Assembly: GCA_947164955.1 (NCBI GenBank)
Contig: CAMUYT010000004.1
Coordinates: forward strand, 1-45,989
Source of the DNA: an uncultured Bacteroidales bacterium
GTDB lineage: Bacteria > Bacteroidota > Bacteroidia > Bacteroidales > F082
Direction of reading: 5' to 3'
DNA: 45,989 nt
This document shows, one piece after another, positions 37,326-43,332 of this stretch. Every line of letters begins with the position of its first letter. The stretch's first letter is position 1. Both the position numbers and the translations under genes were made by a program. The notes below the pieces were generated by a model. That model was not told where the DNA came from. It worked only from the letters and a program-made list of their open reading frames with translations, and did not search any database.

Positions 37326-37924
37326 AAGACTATTGGCCATTAGAGAAGAGGCCTTTGCCCAACCATAAAGAAAGAGGATTCTTTCAGGCATGCAAGCTGT
37401 CGGCCAAGGAGCATGGTTATACGGGCTTCATGGCAAGCGCAAGGTTCTTGTATCGACGATATATGGATTATTTTTGGCAAGTGCTTGCTTTTAGGGTAAT
37501 TCCTTATAGTAAGATGCGTGTGAAACTGCACAAATGGCGTGGAGTGAAAATCGGCAAGAATGTGATGATTGGCCCTCAAGTGGTCATTGATGACGTCTAT
37601 CCCAATTTCGTCGTAATTGAAGATGGCGTTTCGCTTGCGGCCAATGACTATATCTTGACGCATAGCAAGCCACTCGAATATCATCAGTTTCTCACCGAAT
37701 CATATGTTGCCCCTGTCATCATCAAGAAGAATGCTTGGATAGCCATCAGTGTGACTATCCTTCCTGGAGTCACTGTTGGAGAAGGGTCCATCGTGGCAGC
37801 GGGGTCAGTGGTGACTAAAGACGTGCCGCCTTTCTGCATGGTTGCAGGAGCTCCTGCAAAAGTGATTCGAGAGTTTGAAATGAAGGATGGTATACCTGTA
37901 GGCTTTAAACCTAAACTGCCATGA
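37322..37924 (+). CDS. Hexapeptide-repeat acyltransferase (paralog of 29767-30390)
   Basis: LSAKEHGYTGF...KWRGVKIGKNVMIGPQVVID...ILTHSKPLEYHQ...NAWIAISVTILPGVTVGEGSIVAAGSVVTKDVPP. Confidence 0.9.
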   Translation: MKDYWPLEKRPLPNHKERGFFQACKLSAKEHGYTGFMASARFLYRRYMDYFWQVLAFRVIPYSKMRVKLHKWRGVKIGKNVMIGPQVVIDDVYPNFVVIEDGVSLAANDYILTHSKPLEYHQFLTESYVAPVIIKKNAWIAISVTILPGVTVGEGSIVAAGSVVTKDVPPFCMVAGAPAKVIREFEMKDGIPVGFKPKLP

Positions 37925-38322
37925 GAATCGACGATTTTTATGTAGGGCAAACTGCTTCTTTGAAGAAAGTATTTCTTACAGAAGAGGTTGAGGCATTTGC
38001 TGAAATGTCATTAGACTGTAATCCTATACATATCGACCTCGACTATGCAGAACATTCCTTATTTGGTGCCCGAATTGTCCATGGCTTCTTGGTCGGTTCG
38101 TTGATTAGTGCTGTGTTTGGGACGCAACTTCCAGGCGAGGGTGCCATTTATCTTCACCAAGAAATGAACTTCAGAAAACCAGTGTTTCATGGTGAGGAAA
38201 TTACTGCTACTGTGGTTGTTACGAATGTAAGAAAAGACAAATCCATTCTTTATTTCGATACGAAATGTGAGAACGCCAAAAGGGAAGTTGTCATTGAAGG
38301 GAAGGCAGTCCTAAAAGTATAG
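37921..38322 (+). CDS. MaoC-like hotdog-fold (R)-specific enoyl-CoA hydratase family protein
   Basis: FYVGQTASLKKVFLTEEVEAFAEMSLDCNPIHIDLDYAEHSLFGARIVHGFLVGSLISAVFGTQLPGEGAIYLHQEMNFRKPVFHGEEITATVVV. Confidence 0.9.
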   Translation: MRIDDFYVGQTASLKKVFLTEEVEAFAEMSLDCNPIHIDLDYAEHSLFGARIVHGFLVGSLISAVFGTQLPGEGAIYLHQEMNFRKPVFHGEEITATVVVTNVRKDKSILYFDTKCENAKREVVIEGKAVLKV

Positions 38323-38327
38323 TAAAG

Positions 38328-39134
38328 ATGCGTGACTTTACCCTGAAATCATATCGGTCCTTATTGGAGGCTTTCCAATCGGCAGGCTACCATTTCCAGA
38401 CTTTCGAGGAATTGATGACGGCTCCCGTTGAAGGCAGGTCGGTGGTTATGCGCCATGACGTGGATGAGTTGGCATGGAATGCCTTGAAGATGGCTAAACT
38501 TGAGCATGCCTTGGGTATTCGTGCCACCTATTTCTTCCGTGTTGTCAAGCAAAGCAATGTGCCTGAGGTGATTGAGAGAATTGCACGCATGGGGCATGAG
38601 GTAGGATACCATTACGAAGACTTGGCCTTGGCTGAAGGCGACGAAGGCAATGCCATCGAATCTTTTAAGTCCAATTTGGCGTATTTTCGCGGTTTCTATC
38701 CCGTGAGGTCGGTTTGCATGCATGGTAGCTCGACTTCCAGATACGACAATCGCCTGCTGTGGAAAAACCATTCGTTATCAGAATTTGGTTTGGTGGGTGA
38801 GCCATACCTTTCCGTTGACTTCGACAAGGTGTATTACATGACCGACACAGGATATGCTTGGGATGGAGGGAAGTATGCCACACGTGACATTGTGGAGAGT
38901 CCGTTTGAATTGAAGTTTCATACGACACAACAAGTTGTGGAGTGTATCAATGCTGGTCAGTTTCCACATCATGCCTTGATTTTGGCCCATACGCTTTGGA
39001 CGGATAGCTTGTTTCAGTGGAACTACTTGCATTTCAGGGAGTTCCTTAGGAATCATGTCAAATTATTGGCCAAGAACAATCGGCTTGTAGCTAAGCTTTA
39101 CGGTAAACTGGTCGATGCCTATTGGAAAAAATGA
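38328..39134 (+). CDS. NodB-superfamily polysaccharide deacetylase-like protein
   Basis: VVMRHDVDELAWNALKMAKLEHALGIRATYFFRV...RIARMGHEVGYHYEDL...CMHGSSTSRYDN. Confidence 0.75.
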   Translation: MRDFTLKSYRSLLEAFQSAGYHFQTFEELMTAPVEGRSVVMRHDVDELAWNALKMAKLEHALGIRATYFFRVVKQSNVPEVIERIARMGHEVGYHYEDLALAEGDEGNAIESFKSNLAYFRGFYPVRSVCMHGSSTSRYDNRLLWKNHSLSEFGLVGEPYLSVDFDKVYYMTDTGYAWDGGKYATRDIVESPFELKFHTTQQVVECINAGQFPHHALILAHTLWTDSLFQWNYLHFREFLRNHVKLLAKNNRLVAKLYGKLVDAYWKK

Positions 39135-39178
39135 TTTAAATCTAAGGCTTATAGGACTTTTTTTTCCAAATTTCTTTG

Positions 39179-39186
39179 TACTTTTG
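39179..39186 (+). promoter_or_regulatory. Candidate -7 element TACTTTTG (TAnnTTTG) upstream of the export gene
   Basis: Motif 28 nt before the ATG at 39214; no clean -33 TTTG at the expected distance. Confidence 0.4.
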
Positions 39187-39213
39187 CACCATCTTTTTAA
39201 TACAATCATACAA

Positions 39214-39999
39214 ATGAAGAGAGTCATTTTCCCCTTAATGATTTTGGCCTGTTTGGCTGTGATGAACACCTCATGCGTCACTTCAAAGAAAGTGCGCTAT
39301 TTGAGAGATATGCCTACTTGGGGCGTTCCGTTGAATGAGAAATATGAAGCCATTATTGTGCCTTATGACGAACTGCGCATTTATGTCTTGCCCGACGGCA
39401 AGAACGATGAGCTGGTGAAACCCTTCAATGTGTTGGGCTCGGTGGATAATACAGCTACTCAGAATCGTATGGGTTATCTTGTGGATGTGAACGGCAACAT
39501 TGAGTTCCCCGTTTTGGGTGAACTTCATGTGGAAGGCCTGACGCGTTTGCAGCTGCAAGACACCATCGCTGCCCGCATCGAACGGAATGGCTACTTGAAC
39601 AATCCCAATGTGATGGTGCGCTGCACCAATTTCAAGGTGTTTTTCCTTGGGACCGAAAGCGGCAAGGTCATCAATGTGGAGAATGAAAGGTGCACCTTCC
39701 TCGAAGCTTTGGCTATGTCGGGCGGGCTTGATCTATACACCCGTCGCGATCGTATCGGCGTCATGCGCCAGGTGAATGGCAAGATGGTCATCCATTATTT
39801 GGATCCGCGCTCTACTGAGATTTTCAATGACGAATTCTTCTTGCTGCAGCAGAACGACATCATCTTTATGGAAGCAGGCTCGCATCGTTTCCTCAAAGAG
39901 GGTTATTCCAATTGGCAATGGATCTTTTCTGGGATATCTTCACTGGTGTCGTTGTATCTGCTGTATAAGAGCATAGAGAACGATTTGCAAAAACCTTGA
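39214..39999 (+). CDS. Polysaccharide export outer-membrane lipoprotein (Wza/OPX-like)
   Basis: Lipoprotein signal MKRVIFPLMILACLAVMNTSC; YLVDVNGNIEFPVLGELHVEGLTRLQLQDTIAARI...NPNVMVRCTNFKVFFLG. Confidence 0.9.
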   Translation: MKRVIFPLMILACLAVMNTSCVTSKKVRYLRDMPTWGVPLNEKYEAIIVPYDELRIYVLPDGKNDELVKPFNVLGSVDNTATQNRMGYLVDVNGNIEFPVLGELHVEGLTRLQLQDTIAARIERNGYLNNPNVMVRCTNFKVFFLGTESGKVINVENERCTFLEALAMSGGLDLYTRRDRIGVMRQVNGKMVIHYLDPRSTEIFNDEFFLLQQNDIIFMEAGSHRFLKEGYSNWQWIFSGISSLVSLYLLYKSIENDLQKP

Positions 40000-40011
40000 A
40001 TGAATTGAGAA

Positions 40012-42528
40012 ATGGAAAACAATAATAACACTAAACCTGCAAACGAGGCTGCGTTTTTTGACGAAGATACCAATAGCGGCTTCAAGTTTAAGGATGTCGT
40101 TTTCTTGGTGCTGCGCAATCTGCACTGGTTTGTGCTGTGTGCGCTTGCCGGCGGACTGATTGCGTATTATAACGTGAGGACCAAAGACCGCATTTATGCA
40201 AGTGGTGCCTCCATCATGATTAAGATGCAAGCCAGTGGCGGCTCGGAAACCTATCGTGGTTCATCGGCAATAAATTCCATTACGGGACAAGGCTTGATGG
40301 TAAGCACGGTCAACAATGAGATGATGGTGCTGAAGTCGCAAACCAATATGGAGAACATGGTGCGCCAATTGGGGCTCAATACCATGTATTCCTATAAGAC
40401 GAAAGTGGCCAAACGCAACAGGGATTTGTATAAGACATCCCCTGTGGAAGTAGGTTTCCCTGGGATGGACGAGCAAACGAACCTTTCCTTCACCGTGAGG
40501 CCGTTGGACGACAACTATGTGGTGGTTGAGGATGTGGGCGGCAATGTGCCTTCCATGAAGGTGCGGCTGAACGATACGGTGATGATTCCCCAAGGGAAGA
40601 TTGTGGTGAAGCCTACATGGATTTATAAGGATTACATGAATACGCCGATTACCGTGGCCCATCGTCCGCTTTCGTCGGTGGCCGCCTCTTACCGTAGTCG
40701 CATCCGAGTAAGCCGTGATGATGACCGAAACTCCATTTTGCGACTGTCGTTGCAAGACACCTCGCCTTTGCGTGCTGCCGATGCCTTGAATACCTTGATT
40801 GATGTCTATAACCAAGAGTCCATTGATGACCAGCAACGTGTTCTCGACTATTCCGAGAAATTCATCAATGATCGTATCACTTACTTGATGAACGACATTC
40901 AGGATTATGAGCAGGTTTTCGTCGACTTCAAGCGTTCGCACAATTTGATCGACACCAAGACGTATGGTCAGAACTATATGGCCAGCAGTGCTGCTTCAAC
41001 AGAAGAAGCCAAGCTGTTGAGAGCCGAAGCCTCCAATGTGCGCTTTTTGATCAGCTTTATCGAGAACAATGAAAACCAAACCATTCCTGTTGGATCGTTG
41101 GATCTTGGAACAGGTGTGGCTGATATAATTAAGACCTATAATGCCAACCAAACCACCTTGGAAGGCTATAAGGCTGATGGTACGCTCAACAACCCCGTGG
41201 CGGTCAATCTGCAAGAGTCACAAAGAACCTTGCGGGCTTCTATTTTGGCGACGTTACAAAGCTCGTTGCAAGGCTTGGAGTCGCGCATTGATGCCGCAGA
41301 ACGTGAGCGCAGCATTGCGAATGCCCAAATTCAGTCGGTGCCTACGGCTCAGTTGCAACTGAACGAGGTGAGCCGTTTGCAGAATGTCAAGGAGAATCTG
41401 TATTTGCAACTGCTGAGCAAACGCGAGGAATTGATTTTGACGAGCCCACAACTTGAAGCCACCTCAAAGGTAATCGACTATGCCCATCCCAATAACAAGC
41501 CGGTGGCTCCCGACGAGAGAAAGTCCATCATGATGGGTATCCTCATTGGTCTGGCTATTCCCATTTTGATTCTCTTGTTGAAGAAACTGTTGGACACCGC
41601 CATTCACGACAGGGCCGATGTGCAGAAGAACACCAATACGCCGTTCTTGGGCGATGTGCCTTTTGAGAAAGGCCTTGCCGACCATGCCATTATGGTGCGA
41701 GAGAATGGCCGCGACTCGCTTTCAGAGTCGTTCCGCTTGATTCGTTCGAGCTTGGAGTATATGAAAGACAGGAAAGATGGCGCTCATGTCGTCATGTTCA
41801 CCTCGTTTATGGTGTCGTCAGGTAAGACGTTTGTCTCCACCAACCTGGCAGCGAGTTTCGCCATGGCCAAGCGTAAGACGGTCATCGTCGACTTGGATAT
41901 CCGCAAAGGTACCTTGTTCAAGGTGTTTGATGTCAACACGAGGGCGGGTGTGTCCAACTATTTGTCGGGCAAGACTGACAACCTCGATGATATCATCCAT
42001 AGCGATGTCAACATCGTGGGCCTTGATGTCATCTATTCAGGTCCTGTACCGCCCAACCCGGCTGAATTGCTGATGAGCACCCGCTTGGAGGATATGATCG
42101 TCGAACTGCGCAAGCGTTATGAATACATCTTCTTGGATAACGTGCCGGTAGGCATGGTGGCCGACTCCGACATCGTGAAGCGTGTGGCCGACACCACCAT
42201 CTTTGTGTTGAGAGCCAACAAGACCGACAAGCGTTTGCTCTTCGATGTGGATAAGTTCTATAAGGACGGTAAATTCCCGAACCTCTGCATTGTCTTGAAT
42301 GGCGTCAACAAGAAGAAGCGCGGCTATGGCTATTATGGTTATGGCTACGGTTATGGCTACGGTTATGGCTACGGTTATGGCTATGGTTATGGCTACGGCT
42401 ACGGCTCCGAAGAAGAGCAGAGAAATAAGAAATGGTATGAGCGTATCTTCAAGAAGAAGCACAAACACCATCATCATCACTCCAGCCATCATGGCAGCGG
42501 CTTGAACCATGAAGACGGCAAGGAATAA
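40012..42528 (+). CDS. Polysaccharide co-polymerase / tyrosine autokinase (Wzc-like)
   Basis: Wzz-like N-terminal region; SLSESFRLIRSSLEYM, FTSFMVSSGKTFVSTNLAASFAMAKRKTVIVDLDIRKGTL, YEYIFLDNVPVGMVADSD; Tyr-rich C-terminus. Confidence 0.94.
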   Translation: MENNNNTKPANEAAFFDEDTNSGFKFKDVVFLVLRNLHWFVLCALAGGLIAYYNVRTKDRIYASGASIMIKMQASGGSETYRGSSAINSITGQGLMVSTVNNEMMVLKSQTNMENMVRQLGLNTMYSYKTKVAKRNRDLYKTSPVEVGFPGMDEQTNLSFTVRPLDDNYVVVEDVGGNVPSMKVRLNDTVMIPQGKIVVKPTWIYKDYMNTPITVAHRPLSSVAASYRSRIRVSRDDDRNSILRLSLQDTSPLRAADALNTLIDVYNQESIDDQQRVLDYSEKFINDRITYLMNDIQDYEQVFVDFKRSHNLIDTKTYGQNYMASSAASTEEAKLLRAEASNVRFLISFIENNENQTIPVGSLDLGTGVADIIKTYNANQTTLEGYKADGTLNNPVAVNLQESQRTLRASILATLQSSLQGLESRIDAAERERSIANAQIQSVPTAQLQLNEVSRLQNVKENLYLQLLSKREELILTSPQLEATSKVIDYAHPNNKPVAPDERKSIMMGILIGLAIPILILLLKKLLDTAIHDRADVQKNTNTPFLGDVPFEKGLADHAIMVRENGRDSLSESFRLIRSSLEYMKDRKDGAHVVMFTSFMVSSGKTFVSTNLAASFAMAKRKTVIVDLDIRKGTLFKVFDVNTRAGVSNYLSGKTDNLDDIIHSDVNIVGLDVIYSGPVPPNPAELLMSTRLEDMIVELRKRYEYIFLDNVPVGMVADSDIVKRVADTTIFVLRANKTDKRLLFDVDKFYKDGKFPNLCIVLNGVNKKKRGYGYYGYGYGYGYGYGYGYGYGYGYGYGSEEEQRNKKWYERIFKKKHKHHHHHSSHHGSGLNHEDGKE
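42322..42402 (+). repeat. In-frame tandem repeat (GGYTAYGGYTAY) encoding GYGYY(GY)11
   Basis: 81 nt, 27 codons, 14 tyrosines; mostly repeats of 12-nt ggttatggctac. Confidence 0.95.
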
Positions 42529-42540
42529 TTGTTGTGTCGT

Positions 42541-43272
42541 ATGTTTGGATTAGGGAAACATAACTTGCCTGAGGATGTCTTCCAGGGCGCCTGCGACATC
42601 CATTGTCATCTCTTGCCTGGGGTGGATGACGGCTTTGCTACGGCTGAGAAGTCGTTGCATGCCCTACAAGTGCTGGAGGCGAAGGGAGTCAAGAAGATGG
42701 TGCTGACACCGCATTTCATGAAAGACTATCCGGACAACGACAGTACTAGCATCATGGCGAAGTTTGAGGCTTTCAAGATGGAGGCTGCCAAAGTGAGCCA
42801 AATCGAATTGCATCTTGCTGCCGAGTATATGCTTGATGCACGCTTCATGAAACATTTCAAGCAGGGCTTCTTGACCTTGGACAAGGGAGGGAACCATGTG
42901 CTGTGTGAGACTTCTTATATGATGTATGAGCACGGCATCACGGAGATGATTTATGAGGTGATGTGTGCGGAGTTCCAACCAGTCATCGCGCATCCCGAGC
43001 GGTATGAGTATGCCAGCAAGGACAATTATTTCCGTTGGAAAGACAAACACTATGAGTTCCAACTGAATCTTTTGTCATTGGGCGGCTGTTATGGTGGTCC
43101 GGCCAAGGCCAAGGCGCTTTTCCTGTTGAAGGAGGGCTTGTATGACTACATTGGATCAGACATGCATGGTTTGGGCAATTTCGAGCGTTTCCTTCCCGAA
43201 ATCAAATTGGGCAAAAAGGAAATCGACGCCTTGTTGCGATTAAAGGAGAACAACAAGAAATTGTTTAGATAA
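42541..43272 (+). CDS. PHP-type tyrosine-protein phosphatase (CpsB/YwqE-like)
   Basis: DIHCHLLPGVDDGFATAEKSLHALQVLEAKGVKKMVLTPHFMKDYPDN, VIAHPERYEYA, DYIGSDMHGL. Confidence 0.92.
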   Translation: MFGLGKHNLPEDVFQGACDIHCHLLPGVDDGFATAEKSLHALQVLEAKGVKKMVLTPHFMKDYPDNDSTSIMAKFEAFKMEAAKVSQIELHLAAEYMLDARFMKHFKQGFLTLDKGGNHVLCETSYMMYEHGITEMIYEVMCAEFQPVIAHPERYEYASKDNYFRWKDKHYEFQLNLLSLGGCYGGPAKAKALFLLKEGLYDYIGSDMHGLGNFERFLPEIKLGKKEIDALLRLKENNKKLFR

Positions 43273-43296
43273 GTTTTTTTGATTGTACATAAGTAC

Positions 43297-43330
43297 GGCC
43301 ATCCCGACTTGTCGGGATGGCCTTTTTTTT
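43297..43330 (+). terminator. Rho-independent terminator closing the export operon
   Basis: GGCCATCCCGAC-TT-GTCGGGATGGCC perfect 12-bp stem followed by T8, 25 nt after the PHP stop. Confidence 0.92.
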
Positions 43331-43332
43331 GT

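Noticed and set aside
42037-42510. Minus-strand ORF with AVAITIAITVAITVAITV repeats
   Set aside because: It is the antisense reading of the GY-encoding repeat in wzc
42442-42528. His-rich tail as cloning-vector contamination
   Set aside because: In frame with an intact chromosomal wzc and followed directly by the conserved PHP phosphatase gene; no vector sequence seen
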